Assembly (NCBI RefSeq): GCF_000223375.1
Contig: NC_017384.1
Coordinates: 372,001-436,000, forward strand
DNA length: 64,000 nt
Reading direction: 5' to 3'
From: Ketogulonicigenium vulgare WSH-001
GTDB taxonomy: Bacteria > Pseudomonadota > Alphaproteobacteria > Rhodobacterales > Rhodobacteraceae
Made by a program: the position numbers and the translations under genes. The notes beneath the pieces were generated by a model. The model saw nothing but the letters and a program-made list of their open reading frames with translations, was not told the origin of the DNA and searched no databases. Below are positions 28,514 through 37,767 of the stretch, in pieces; the stretch's first letter is position 1; every line of letters begins with the position of its first letter.

Positions 28514-28590
28514 TTGCGGATCGGGGATTGCCCCCTCGCGCCCTGAGCTGAAAAGCCCTATAAGGCCTTCGCGCTGCACACGAGGGCCCA

Positions 28591-29400
28591 ATGACGACTT
28601 TTAATCCCGCTGAATTTGCACCGACCGGGCTGACACCTGTGGAGATGGCGAAATTCGCCTCGGCCCGGCGTGCCAGCTATTTCGTCGAACAGGGGATGCG
28701 CCTGGGGCTGGGCACCGGGTCAACGGCATTTTGGTTGGTGCGCGTGCTGGGCCATATGGTGCGCGAGCAGGGCCTGCAGATCCGCGCCGTGCCAACATCC
28801 GAGCGCACGGCCGAACAGGCGCGCGCCGAGGGGATCGACGTGGTCACCTTGCAAGATGTGGGTTGGCTCGATCTGACGATTGACGGCGCGGATGAATTCG
28901 ACCCCGCGTTGAACCTGATCAAGGGCGGCGGCGGCGCACATCTGCGCGAGAAAATCGTTGCAACTGCAAGTGACCGCATGATTGTGATCTCCGATGCCAG
29001 CAAGCAGGTTGATACGCTGGGGGCCTTTCCGCTGCCGGTCGAGATCGTCCCCTTTGGCTGGCAGGCGACGCGCCACCTGATCGAGGAATCGCTGCTGGGC
29101 GTTGATGTTGGCGCGCGCAAAAGCACCCTGCGCATGAACGGCACCCAGCCCTATACGACGGATGAGGGCAATCTGATCATCGACCTGCACCTCAGCCGAA
29201 TCGCGAATGCGCGGCAGTTGTCGTTGATGCTCAATCAAATTGCGGGCGTGGTTGAAAACGGGTTGTTCGTCGATATCTGCGATACAGTCGTCATTGGTCA
29301 CCCAGACGGATCGGACGAGGTGATTGACCTTGTTGCAGATAGCGGTCTGACCGATGATAGTGACGCGTCGGATAATATTTTCAAGGACATCGCGGATTAA
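28591..29400 (+). CDS. rpiA: Ribose-5-phosphate isomerase A
   Basis: Interconverts ribose 5-phosphate and ribulose 5-phosphate in the pentose phosphate pathway. 269 residues. Seen: GLGTGSTAFW (phosphate loop), the catalytic acidic motif DGADEFD, and KGGGGAHLREKI. The C-terminal tail after about residue 245 (DLVADSGLTDDSDASDN) is acidic and longer than in E. coli RpiA. It is followed 3 nt later by gor, so the two form an operon, which pairs NADPH-related sugar metabolism with glutathione reduction. Confidence 0.95.
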   Translation: MTTFNPAEFAPTGLTPVEMAKFASARRASYFVEQGMRLGLGTGSTAFWLVRVLGHMVREQGLQIRAVPTSERTAEQARAEGIDVVTLQDVGWLDLTIDGADEFDPALNLIKGGGGAHLREKIVATASDRMIVISDASKQVDTLGAFPLPVEIVPFGWQATRHLIEESLLGVDVGARKSTLRMNGTQPYTTDEGNLIIDLHLSRIANARQLSLMLNQIAGVVENGLFVDICDTVVIGHPDGSDEVIDLVADSGLTDDSDASDNIFKDIAD

Positions 29401-29403
29401 CCC

Positions 29404-30789
29404 ATGGCATATGATTACGATCTTTTCGTCATTGGTGGCGGCTCGGGCGGGGTGAGGGCTGCGCGTATGGCGGCTGCGGCGGGCGCGCGTGTTGCGCTGG
29501 CCGAGGACGACCGTATGGGCGGCACCTGCGTCATTCGCGGCTGCGTTCCCAAAAAGCTGATGGTCTACGCATCTAGCTTTGCAGAGCTGCCGCTGGAAGC
29601 GGCCGCCTTTGGCTGGGAATTTGGCGAAGGCACGTTCGATTGGGCGCGGTTCCGCACCAGCCTGAATGCCGAGCTTGACCGGCTCGAGGGCGTATACGAG
29701 CGCCTGTTGTCCGGCTCGGGCGTCACCACCTATAAGGCGCGCGGCGCAATCGCCGGCCCGAACGAGGTGCGCCTGTCGAGCGGCGAGAGTTTCACCGCCG
29801 GCCATATCCTGATCGCCACCGGCGGCCGCCCGCAACGGCCCGAAATGCAGAACGCGGGCTTGGGCCTGGTGTCGGATGATGTCTTTGCGCTGCCCAACCT
29901 GCCGGGGCGGATGCTGATCATCGGGGGCGGCTATGTCGCCAGTGAATTTGCAGGCGTTTTCAATGGCTTTGGCACGCGCGTGACGCAGGCCTATCGCGGC
30001 GCGCAGATCCTGCGCGGCTTTGATGGCGAGGCGCGCGACCACGTCGCTGCCGGGATGCAGCGGCGCGGCATTGACCTGCGTCTGAATACCGAAATCGCCG
30101 CCATGGGTCCCGCAGGAAACCCCGACCAGCCTGCCCCCGAGGGGTACCGCGGACCAATTGCCGTGCGGTTCAGCGACGGGCGCGAGGAAGAATTCGATAC
30201 CGTCTTGTTTGCCACCGGCCGCAATCCGAATACGCGTGATCTCGGCCTGTCGGCGGTCGGCATCACGCTCGGCGCGCGGGGCGAGGTGCCTGTGGATCAG
30301 TATTCGCAGACCAGCGTGCCCTCGATCTATGCTGTGGGCGATGTGACCGACCGCGCGGCATTGACGCCCGTCGCGATCCGCGAGGCGATGTGCTTTGTCG
30401 ATACGGTTTTCCGTGGTACGCCGACTGCGATGGATCACAGCCTTGTCGCGACTGCGGTATTCACGCAGCCCGAGATCGGCACCGTGGGCCTGTCCGAGGA
30501 AGACGCCCGCGCGCGCGGCCCGATCGAGGTCTATGCCACCACCTTCAAGCCGATGCGTTCCGCCTTTGCAGGCGGCGAAGAGCGGGTGCTGATGAAGCTG
30601 GTCGTCGATCAGGCGACGCGCAAGGTGCTGGGCGTTCATATTGTCGCGCCCGAGGCGGGCGAGATGATCCAACTTGCGGCAATTGCCGTGACGATGGGGG
30701 CCACCAAGGAGGATTTCGACCGCACGGTCGCGGTCCATCCGACGATGGCGGAGGAACTGGTCACGCTACGCAATGTGACCCGTATGTAG
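29404..30789 (+). CDS. gor: Glutathione-disulfide reductase
   Basis: NADPH- and FAD-dependent disulfide reductase, 461 residues. Seen: FAD-binding FVIGGGSGGVRAARMAA, the redox pair in GGTCVIRGCVPKKL, the NADPH-binding ILIIGGGYVASEFA-type segment, the second FAD motif YAVGDVTDRAALTPVA, and the dimer-interface catalytic His in VAVHPTMAEE. The NADPH motif fits glutathione reductase rather than dihydrolipoamide dehydrogenase. Coupled with rpiA. Confidence 0.94.
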   Translation: MAYDYDLFVIGGGSGGVRAARMAAAAGARVALAEDDRMGGTCVIRGCVPKKLMVYASSFAELPLEAAAFGWEFGEGTFDWARFRTSLNAELDRLEGVYERLLSGSGVTTYKARGAIAGPNEVRLSSGESFTAGHILIATGGRPQRPEMQNAGLGLVSDDVFALPNLPGRMLIIGGGYVASEFAGVFNGFGTRVTQAYRGAQILRGFDGEARDHVAAGMQRRGIDLRLNTEIAAMGPAGNPDQPAPEGYRGPIAVRFSDGREEEFDTVLFATGRNPNTRDLGLSAVGITLGARGEVPVDQYSQTSVPSIYAVGDVTDRAALTPVAIREAMCFVDTVFRGTPTAMDHSLVATAVFTQPEIGTVGLSEEDARARGPIEVYATTFKPMRSAFAGGEERVLMKLVVDQATRKVLGVHIVAPEAGEMIQLAAIAVTMGATKEDFDRTVAVHPTMAEELVTLRNVTRM

Positions 30790-30805
30790 TTTGGGACGTT
30801 TTGGC

Positions 30806-30833
30806 CTTGATTTACAGGGCTGAAACCCCATTT
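30806..30833 (+). promoter_or_regulatory. Sigma-32 (RpoH) promoter upstream of hflK
   Basis: CTTGATT at 30806-30812, a 13-nt spacer, CCCCATTT at 30826-30833. It differs from the consensus only in the last two bases of the -35 box. It lies in the gap between gor and hflK, 57 nt before the hflK start, and has the same spacing as the promoter in front of rpoH. Confidence 0.78.
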
Positions 30834-30890
30834 GAGAAGCGAGTAAGATGGGCGGTTTCACCGCCCCCGAAAGAGGGAAGCAGAGGCTCT

Positions 30891-32090
30891 ATGTCTGGAA
30901 ACAACGGGGGCCCCTGGGGCGGCGGCGGAAATCGTGGCAATGGGGAAGAGGATAATCGGCCAACGGGGAATAATAACGGCCCCCGTCGTCCGGGTAATAA
31001 CGAAGGGGGCAATGTCCCCGAACTTGACGCGCTGATGAATCGCGGACGCGAGCAGTTGCGCGTTCTGATGGGCGGAAATGGCGGCGGCAACGGGCAGGGC
31101 GGCAATGGTCGTGGCCAGATGCCCCGTCCGAAAATGAATCGCGGTATCATCATCGCGGGTGTCGTTGGTGCGATTGGCCTGTGGGCCTTTTCGTCGTTCT
31201 ATACGGTGCGCCCCGAAGAGCAGTCGGTTGAGCTGTTCCTTGGCAGCTATCACCAGATCGGCGAGCCCGGCCTGAACTTTGCGCCTTGGCCGCTCATCAC
31301 GCATACCGTCGTCAACACCACGTCCGAGCGGACCGAAATCGTCGGTGCATCGACCGCAGGGTCGGCGGCGTCGGGTGCGGGTCTGATGCTGACCACCGAT
31401 TCCAATATCGTTGATATCGGCTTCCAAGTGGTCTGGAACATCAATGATCCGGCCAAGCTGCTGTTCAATATCGCAGATCCGCAGTTGACCGTGAATGCTG
31501 TCTCGGAATCCGTCATGCGCGAGATTATCGCCGCATCGCTGCTGTCGCCCATTCTGAACCGCGACCGCGGCCTGATTGCCGACACCGCGCGCGAGCGTAT
31601 TCAGGCGATCCTTGACGAATATGACAGCGGCATCGCCATCATCCGTGTCAACCTCGAGCGCGCCGACCCGCCGCTGGAAGTCATCGACAGCTTCCGCGAA
31701 GTGCAGGCCGCCGAGCAGGAGCGTGACCGGTTGGAGCGTGAGGCCGATGCCTATTCGAACCGCGTCATGGCCGCATCGCGCGGTCAGGCTGCCCAGGTGA
31801 TCGAAGGGGCCGAGGCGTACCGCGCGCAAACCGTCAACCAGGCTTTGGGTGAGGCATCGCGCTTTAACTCGGTCCGGGTCGAATATGAACTGGCACCGGA
31901 TGTGACGCGTCAACGTCTGTATCTGGAAACGGTGGAAAGCGTCCTCAGCAGCACAGGCGCGGTTGTGCTTGACCCGTCGCTGACAGGCGCGGGCAATGGT
32001 GTCGTGCCGCTGCTGCCGCTGACGGATATGATGAACACGAACAATGCAGCCGGCGCAGTGGTCGGAACGACGAACGGTCAGGGGAACTAA
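30891..32090 (+). CDS. hflK: FtsH protease modulator HflK
   Basis: Membrane-anchored SPFH/band-7 protein that forms a cage with HflC around the FtsH protease. 399 residues from MSGNNGGPWGGGG; the longer open frame upstream is the wrong register of gor. Seen: a Gly/Asn/Pro-rich cytoplasmic tail (1-~80), one transmembrane helix (IIIAGVVGAIGLWAFSSF), YTVRPEEQSVELFLG opening the SPFH domain, and a coiled-coil with EVQAAEQERDRLEREADAY. hflC follows after one base. A sigma-32 promoter lies upstream. Confidence 0.95.
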   Translation: MSGNNGGPWGGGGNRGNGEEDNRPTGNNNGPRRPGNNEGGNVPELDALMNRGREQLRVLMGGNGGGNGQGGNGRGQMPRPKMNRGIIIAGVVGAIGLWAFSSFYTVRPEEQSVELFLGSYHQIGEPGLNFAPWPLITHTVVNTTSERTEIVGASTAGSAASGAGLMLTTDSNIVDIGFQVVWNINDPAKLLFNIADPQLTVNAVSESVMREIIAASLLSPILNRDRGLIADTARERIQAILDEYDSGIAIIRVNLERADPPLEVIDSFREVQAAEQERDRLEREADAYSNRVMAASRGQAAQVIEGAEAYRAQTVNQALGEASRFNSVRVEYELAPDVTRQRLYLETVESVLSSTGAVVLDPSLTGAGNGVVPLLPLTDMMNTNNAAGAVVGTTNGQGN

Positions 32091-32091
32091 G

Positions 32092-32988
32092 ATGAAAAGC
32101 TCTACCGGAATTGGACTGTTGATCGGCGTCGCTGTTATTGCTTTTGTCGCCGCAAATTCGATTTTCGTCGTGGACGAGCGTGAAAAAGCGCTGGTGCTGC
32201 AGTTCGGTCAGATCCGTGACGTGCGCGAGACGCCCGGCATCGGCTTTAAGCTGCCGTTCATTCAGGATGTGGTCAAATATGACGACCGTATCCTGTCGCT
32301 GGACACGGACACGATCGAAGTCACCCCCTCTGATGACCGCCGTTTGGTCGTTGACGCCTTTGCCCGTTATCGCATCGCCGATGTGGTGCGGTTCCGCCAA
32401 GCGGTGGGCACCGGCGGTTTGCGTCTGGCCGAAGATCGTCTGCAATCCATCCTGAACTCGCAAATCCGCGAAGTCTTGGGGGCAAATCAGGTGACCTCGG
32501 ATACGATCCTGTCGTCGGATCGGGGCGAGCTGATGAACCGCATCCGTGATCGCGCGCGCAATGCCGCCGCGAGCATGGGTCTGGACGTGGTTGATGTGCG
32601 TCTGAAACAGACGAACCTGCCCAGCCAGAACCTGGACGCGACCTTTGCCCGTATGCGGGCCGAGCGTCAGCGCGAGGCCACGGACGAGGTGGCGCGCGGT
32701 AACGAAGCCGCACAGCGTGTGCGCGCCTTGGCGGATCGTACCGTGACCGAGACGATCTCGGAAGCCGAGCGCGAGGCCAATGTCGTGCGCGGTGAGGCGG
32801 ATGCAGAAGCGGCCCGTGTCTTTGCCGACGCTTACGGCGCAGATCCGGCATTCTTCGCCTTCTACCGCTCGATGCAGGCCTATCAGACTGCGCTGACGCA
32901 GGGGAATACCCGCATGGTGCTGACCCCGGATAACGAGTTCTTTAACTACCTTTACTCGTCGGACGGCCCGGCTAGCGCACAGCAATAA
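32092..32988 (+). CDS. hflC: FtsH protease modulator HflC
   Basis: Partner of HflK, 298 residues. An N-terminal transmembrane helix (GLLIGVAVIAFVAANSIFVV) is followed by the SPFH domain (FVVDEREKALVLQFGQI), a DRILSLDTDTIEV strand and a long helical part with Ala/Glu repeats (RVRALADRTVTETISEAEREA). The closing FFNYLYS is typical of HflC. The frame is also open 16 codons upstream, inside hflK, but the chosen ATG has the membrane anchor in the correct place. A terminator follows directly. Confidence 0.95.
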   Translation: MKSSTGIGLLIGVAVIAFVAANSIFVVDEREKALVLQFGQIRDVRETPGIGFKLPFIQDVVKYDDRILSLDTDTIEVTPSDDRRLVVDAFARYRIADVVRFRQAVGTGGLRLAEDRLQSILNSQIREVLGANQVTSDTILSSDRGELMNRIRDRARNAAASMGLDVVDVRLKQTNLPSQNLDATFARMRAERQREATDEVARGNEAAQRVRALADRTVTETISEAEREANVVRGEADAEAARVFADAYGADPAFFAFYRSMQAYQTALTQGNTRMVLTPDNEFFNYLYSSDGPASAQQ

Positions 32989-32993
32989 CAGGG

Positions 32994-33027
32994 TGGGGCG
33001 GCCTGTCAGGGTCGCCCCATTTCATTT
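32994..33027 (+). terminator. Intrinsic terminator after hflC
   Basis: tggggcg / cgcccca stem with a loop of about 12 nt, followed by tttcattt. It separates hflKC from the protease gene. Confidence 0.7.
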
Positions 33028-33156
33028 GAAACAATCCTCACTTCCGTATGAAGCACGCCGAGTTGTCCGGTGCGGCCATTGCGAAAGAGGGGCGGCACGT
33101 TAAATATTCGACGCGTGGCGACGCCTATGTTGCCCTGCTAACCTGAGGAGACTGTC

Positions 33157-34665
33157 GTGACACAGAAACCTGATCTAGGCCTTCTGTCGCTTGTCCGGCC
33201 CCGCAAACTTGTTTCCGCGCTGATGCTCGGCAGTGCCCTGACGATGGCATTGCTGCCGCAAGTTCTGCCCGCGCAAGAGGTCGTGACCCCCGTTCAGGCC
33301 CTGACGCCTGAGCAATCCCCCGTCGAAATGCGCCCGCTGTCCTTTGCCGATCTGGCCGAACAGGTCAGCCCCGCCGTGGTGAATATTACCACCAGTATGC
33401 TTGTGGCCGCGCCGGGTGGAAACAACCCCGCCGAGGGCACCCCGTTCGAAGATTTCTTCCGTCAGTTCGGCCCCCGTTCGGGCGAGCAGGCCCCGACGCA
33501 ACGCGCCAATGCATTGGGTTCGGGTTTCGTGATTTCGGCGGATGGTTATATCGTCACGAACAACCACGTGATCGCCGATGCCGATCAGATCCAGATTGAA
33601 TTCTTCTCAGGCGACAGCCTGCCTGCCACTGTGGTTGGCACCGATCCGAACACCGATATCGCGCTGCTCAAGGTCGAGGCGAGCGATCTGCCCTATGTTG
33701 AATTCGGCGATTCCAGCGAAACTGCGGCGCGCGTCGGCGACTGGGTCATGGCGATGGGTAACCCGCTGGGGCAGGGCTTCTCGGTCTCGGCCGGGATCAT
33801 CTCGGCCCGCAACCGGGCGCTGTCTGGCACCTATGACGATTACATCCAGACCGATGCGGCGATTAACCGGGGCAACTCGGGCGGGCCGCTGTTCAATATG
33901 GAAGGTCAGGTGATCGGCGTGAACACCGCGATCCTGTCGCCCAACGGCGGCTCGATCGGGATCGGCTTTGCCATGTCCTCCGAGGTGGTCAGCGGCGTCG
34001 TTGGCCAGTTGCGCGAATTTGGCGAAACCCGTCGGGGTTGGCTGGGTGCGCGCGTGCAGGCCGTGACGCAGGATATGGTCGGCGCGCTGCCGGGGCTAGA
34101 GAATGCACGCGGCGCGTTGATCTCTGACGTGCCCGAGGGTCCGGCCCGCGAGGCTGGCCTGCAGGCTGGCGATGTTGTGCTGACCTTTGACGGCGCGACG
34201 GTCACGGATTCGCGCGGCTTTGTGCAGATGATCGGGGCAGCCGGTGCGGATCAGACCGTGACGCTGGGCGTGCTGCGCGATGGCGAAACATTTGATCTGG
34301 CGGTGACTTTGGGGCGCCGCGAAGAGGCCGAGGGCCAGCTAACCCCGCAGGGCCTGCCGACCGAACAGTCGCAGTATGAGGGCCTTGGCCTGACCCTGTC
34401 GCAGATCACGCCGCAAATCGCGCAGCAATTCAACCTCGGCACCGATACCGGTCTGGTCATCACCGAGATTGATCCCGCAAGCGAAGCCGCTGCGCGCGGT
34501 CTGGCGGTGGGCGATGTCGTCAGCGATGTCGCGAACACCCCTGTCGCAACCCCCGCACAGGTCGAAGAGATCGTGACAGCGGCGCGCGAATCCGGTCGCA
34601 CCTCGGTCATGCTGCTGGTGCGTCGCGGTGGCGATCCGCGTTTCGTGGCACTGCCGCTGGAATAA
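33157..34665 (+). CDS. degP: DegP/DegQ-type periplasmic serine protease (HtrA, Do family)
   Basis: 502 residues from a GTG preceded by GAGGAG. A signal peptide (LMLGSALTMALLPQVLPAQE, cleavage ~ residue 42) sends it to the periplasm. Catalytic triad by position: His137 in TNNHVIAD, Asp167 in NTDIALLKV, Ser241 in NRGNSGGPLFN. Two PDZ domains follow, ~275-380 and ~405-500. It degrades or refolds misfolded envelope proteins. The choice among DegP, DegQ and MucD cannot be made from sequence. It sits downstream of hflKC, separated by a terminator; I found no sigma-32 box in its own leader. Confidence 0.92.
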   Translation: MTQKPDLGLLSLVRPRKLVSALMLGSALTMALLPQVLPAQEVVTPVQALTPEQSPVEMRPLSFADLAEQVSPAVVNITTSMLVAAPGGNNPAEGTPFEDFFRQFGPRSGEQAPTQRANALGSGFVISADGYIVTNNHVIADADQIQIEFFSGDSLPATVVGTDPNTDIALLKVEASDLPYVEFGDSSETAARVGDWVMAMGNPLGQGFSVSAGIISARNRALSGTYDDYIQTDAAINRGNSGGPLFNMEGQVIGVNTAILSPNGGSIGIGFAMSSEVVSGVVGQLREFGETRRGWLGARVQAVTQDMVGALPGLENARGALISDVPEGPAREAGLQAGDVVLTFDGATVTDSRGFVQMIGAAGADQTVTLGVLRDGETFDLAVTLGRREEAEGQLTPQGLPTEQSQYEGLGLTLSQITPQIAQQFNLGTDTGLVITEIDPASEAAARGLAVGDVVSDVANTPVATPAQVEEIVTAARESGRTSVMLLVRRGGDPRFVALPLE

Positions 34666-34674
34666 GCAATCTTG

Positions 34675-34703
34675 GGGCGCCTGCGCATGTGGGCGCCCTT
34701 TTT
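34675..34703 (+). terminator. Intrinsic terminator after the DegP-type gene
   Basis: gggcgcc / ggcgccc stem around tgcgcatgtg, then five T. Confidence 0.85.
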
Positions 34704-34742
34704 GTATCCCGCGCTCTGGTATCGCCGGGGCAAGGGCGTTAA

Positions 34743-35099
<357 letters not shown>

Positions 35100-35117
35100 T
35101 CTGGCGAGAGACGCAGC

Positions 35118-36098
35118 TTAGGTCGCGCCTGCGATTTGCAACGCATAGGTGCGCCCGCGTTTCACATAGTTAATGACATTATCGCCGATGGCGGTCACCT
35201 GACCGCCGTCCAGCGCATCGCCCACGCGCACCACTTCGACGCGGCCATTTGACAGGCGCACCAAAGCGCGGCGGTCGTTTTGGCGACCCACCACCCCGAT
35301 CAGGTTCATCTCGCGCAGGTTCATTGCGCCGGCGATTGTGGCGGATTGCGCCACCGATTGCGGGACGGCACCGGTCGGTGATCCGGGAACGACGACTTCA
35401 TCCTCCTCAGCGGCCTCCTCGCGCGTCGGCGCATTGGCGGGGTTTGCGGCGGCTGCCGCGGCAGCGGCTTGCGCGGCCGCTTGGCGCTGGGCCTCGGCAG
35501 CGGCTTGCTGCTGCGCGGCGGCGACTGGGTCGGGCGCGTTTTGCATGATGGAACTCAGCGCCGCGACCACATCACCATTGGTGCTGGCGGCGGGGACAGG
35601 CTCGGCCACCGCGACCGCTGCGGCGGCAGCGGCTGCCGCCACGATGGCTTGGGGCCGCTGCAGCGGCATGGGCACGACAGGCGCGTTCAGCGCCAGCGCG
35701 GCGGCCTCCTCAATCGCGGTGGGGCGCAGGGCGGGGCGCATGACGGCGGGGGCAGGCGCGGCCGCAGGTGCGGCATCCTCGGTCAGTGCGGCCAAGGCGG
35801 TTGCGGCGATGCCTGCGGCGGTGGCGTCAACCTCTGGCGCAAGGGCCGCCTCTGATTCAGCGGTGGCGTCTAGGGTCGCGTCGGGCGCTATAAGCGCTTC
35901 GGCTGGCACCAGATCGTCAGGCCGGTTCGGCGGCACAGTGGCGGGACGTCCGGCGTAAATCATCATCCCATCAGGCATTTGCGTGCCTTCGGGCGTGGCG
36001 GCGACAAAACCGCGAGCATCGCGGGGCAGGCGTGTGCCCGCGGCAGGCGGGGCGGGTTGCGCGGCCGGTGTATCGCCAATCAGCGCGGCTTCGGTCAT
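35118..36098 (-). CDS. C-terminal part of a frameshifted membrane-anchored protein, PilP-like end
   Basis: 326 residues from the first ATG. It is probably not a separate gene: its frame runs on upstream as RIQALAALQDGQAPLNDPAE, continuing the preceding open frame after a register change. The middle is low-complexity Ala/Pro (many AAAAA runs). The last ~75 residues form a compact beta domain, LNLREMNLIGVV-type then DRRALVRLSNGRVEVVRVGD and YVKRGRTYALQI, resembling the C-terminal domain of PilP/GspC proteins that dock to secretin rings. Function is inferred only from this resemblance. Confidence 0.65.
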   Translation of the reverse strand: MTEAALIGDTPAAQPAPPAAGTRLPRDARGFVAATPEGTQMPDGMMIYAGRPATVPPNRPDDLVPAEALIAPDATLDATAESEAALAPEVDATAAGIAATALAALTEDAAPAAAPAPAVMRPALRPTAIEEAAALALNAPVVPMPLQRPQAIVAAAAAAAAVAVAEPVPAASTNGDVVAALSSIMQNAPDPVAAAQQQAAAEAQRQAAAQAAAAAAAANPANAPTREEAAEEDEVVVPGSPTGAVPQSVAQSATIAGAMNLREMNLIGVVGRQNDRRALVRLSNGRVEVVRVGDALDGGQVTAIGDNVINYVKRGRTYALQIAGAT

Positions 36099-36108
36099 CT
36101 CGGCGGGG

Positions 36109-37542
36109 TCATTCAGCGGCGCTTGGCCGTCTTGCAGCGCGGCCAGCGCCTGGATCCTGCGTTGCGGCCCCTAAATCCGTCTCGCCCAGACGCGGATCGG
36201 CGGCCAGGCGCGGGCTGCGAATCCAGACGCCGGTGGAATCGTGAAAGCTTTCCGCCTCGTCCTGGGTGACGGGGCCATTGCCAAGGGGCGCGATCAGCGC
36301 CTGCGTGCCCGCGCTCGCCGCGCCGTTTTGCAGCGCAAGGGCGACGGCCGCCGCCGCTGCATCTTGGGCGTCGGTGTCGGGCAAAGCATCAGGTGCGGTG
36401 GTGGCAACCGCAGCGGGGCCGGGCGCGAATAGCGCGCCGACCATGCGGCCAGCCGGTGTCAGCAGCGCGATGACCAGCATCACTAACAGCAACGCGGCGG
36501 CAAGGATGATCCACAGATAACGCGGCGCGGCGCGGCGGGGCGGCATCCGTTCGAACTGGTTCACCTTGGCCGTGACCGGTTTGGTCGGCGAAGGTCTCGC
36601 AACAATCGGCTTTGCCGCGATGAAGCCCTCGGCTTTGGGGGCTGCGGCTTTTGGCACAAGAGGCGGCAGCGCCGGAGCCTGCTTTTTCTCGCGCTTGGGC
36701 AGTTTGGCGGCGACATTGGCCAGATCGGCGCCACGCGCGCCAAAAAAGCTGGTCAGGCGATTTGCAAGCTGCGTCGCATTATCCAGCATCTGCTCGGTCG
36801 TGACCGGCTTTGGGGCCTCGTCCTCGGTCTCGGGCAAAGGCTCGGGCAGATTGCGCCGCGCAGCCAGTGGGGCGGCCAGCGAGGGGGAAGGGCGGGGCGC
36901 GGGCATGTCATCTGTTGCCACCGGCGTCTCGACCGGCCCATCGACCGTGACGGCGGGCGCGGCCACAACGACTGGCGGCGCGGCAGGCGCGTCGATAACC
37001 GTCGTAACATCTGCTGTTTCTTCGGCCGCGTCAGCCGCGGGCACTTCGTTCACAACGGAAAAGCGGGCCGCGCGTGGAAAGACATCAGCGGCAGGCAGGC
37101 TGGTGTGGAACAGCGGCTGGAAGCCGTGCTGGCGGGCGAAATCCTCGGCCTCGGACAATGTTTCTGCGGCGACAGCGGCGAGGTAAACCTTGGTCTCATC
37201 GCGCGCGAGGTCGGTGCAAAGATCGTCCAGCGGATAGGGCGTCGCCCCCTCTAGCTTTGCCAATGCATCGCTGTCGCTGAGATGGCCGGCCAGCGCCATA
37301 TAGCGCAATTGTTCGGGCGGCAGCACGATCTGGACAGGAACAGGCGCATCGGCCCCCAGATCCAGCAGGCTTGCGCCCTGATCGCGCAGACCGACCAAGT
37401 GCTGGGCCAGATCTGGCGCATCCAGCGCCGCCTCTCCCAGCCGTTCCCAGGCCGCATCAAGCTGTTCCCCGGGCGCAGAGTCCCGCAGGCGCAGCAGGCG
37501 AATACCGTCAAAAGTCAAAGCAAGCGCAAGTTCAACCGTCAT
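36109..37542 (-). CDS. N-terminal part of the same frameshifted membrane-anchored protein
   Basis: 477 residues. The first ~160 residues look like a globular cytoplasmic domain (ELALALTFDGIRLLRLRD, VPVQIVLPPEQLRYMAL), which weakly recalls the actin-like start of PilM/GspL proteins. An Ala/Pro-rich linker follows, then one transmembrane helix (YLWIILAAALLLVMLVIALL, ~345-365), then more linker. The final ~20 residues (GAGRAARRPSAAE) look like frameshifted reading, while a sensible continuation lies in the frame of the gene downstream. Read together, the two would give about 800 residues: cytoplasmic domain, membrane anchor, linker and PilP-like domain. A real frameshift or a sequencing error would both explain it. 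Confidence 0.68.
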   Translation of the reverse strand: MTVELALALTFDGIRLLRLRDSAPGEQLDAAWERLGEAALDAPDLAQHLVGLRDQGASLLDLGADAPVPVQIVLPPEQLRYMALAGHLSDSDALAKLEGATPYPLDDLCTDLARDETKVYLAAVAAETLSEAEDFARQHGFQPLFHTSLPAADVFPRAARFSVVNEVPAADAAEETADVTTVIDAPAAPPVVVAAPAVTVDGPVETPVATDDMPAPRPSPSLAAPLAARRNLPEPLPETEDEAPKPVTTEQMLDNATQLANRLTSFFGARGADLANVAAKLPKREKKQAPALPPLVPKAAAPKAEGFIAAKPIVARPSPTKPVTAKVNQFERMPPRRAAPRYLWIILAAALLLVMLVIALLTPAGRMVGALFAPGPAAVATTAPDALPDTDAQDAAAAAVALALQNGAASAGTQALIAPLGNGPVTQDEAESFHDSTGVWIRSPRLAADPRLGETDLGAATQDPGAGRAARRPSAAE

Positions 37543-37767
37543 TCTTCAGCCTTAACACGCACGGCCTTTGTGTGAAACAACCGCAGGCCCGTGATCCAGC
37601 ACCTATAGCAGAAATTCGCCGGAGCAAGACAGAGTTGCGAATTGCGCTGCGCCTTGGGCGCGAAGCCCGATAAAACATTTGTGCGCAGCCCGTATGGGAC
37701 CAGCGCTGGCGATAAAATCGTCCATGCCTTAGGCTAAAATGATCCGCTGGATGTATAAGAGGACATC

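Noticed and set aside
28720..30738. 672-codon minus-strand open frame across rpiA and gor
   Set aside because: Both opposite genes have complete catalytic motifs; the frame spans two unrelated genes and has no domain of its own.
30390..30890. 167-codon N-terminal extension of the hflK frame
   Set aside because: It overlaps the 3' end of gor in another register; the Gly/Asn-rich MSGNN start with its own promoter fits HflK proteins.
33028..33156. Search for a sigma-32 promoter in front of the DegP-type gene
   Set aside because: No CTTGA with CCCCAT at suitable spacing; only a weak TTGAAA/TATGAA pair that overlaps the hflC terminator tail.
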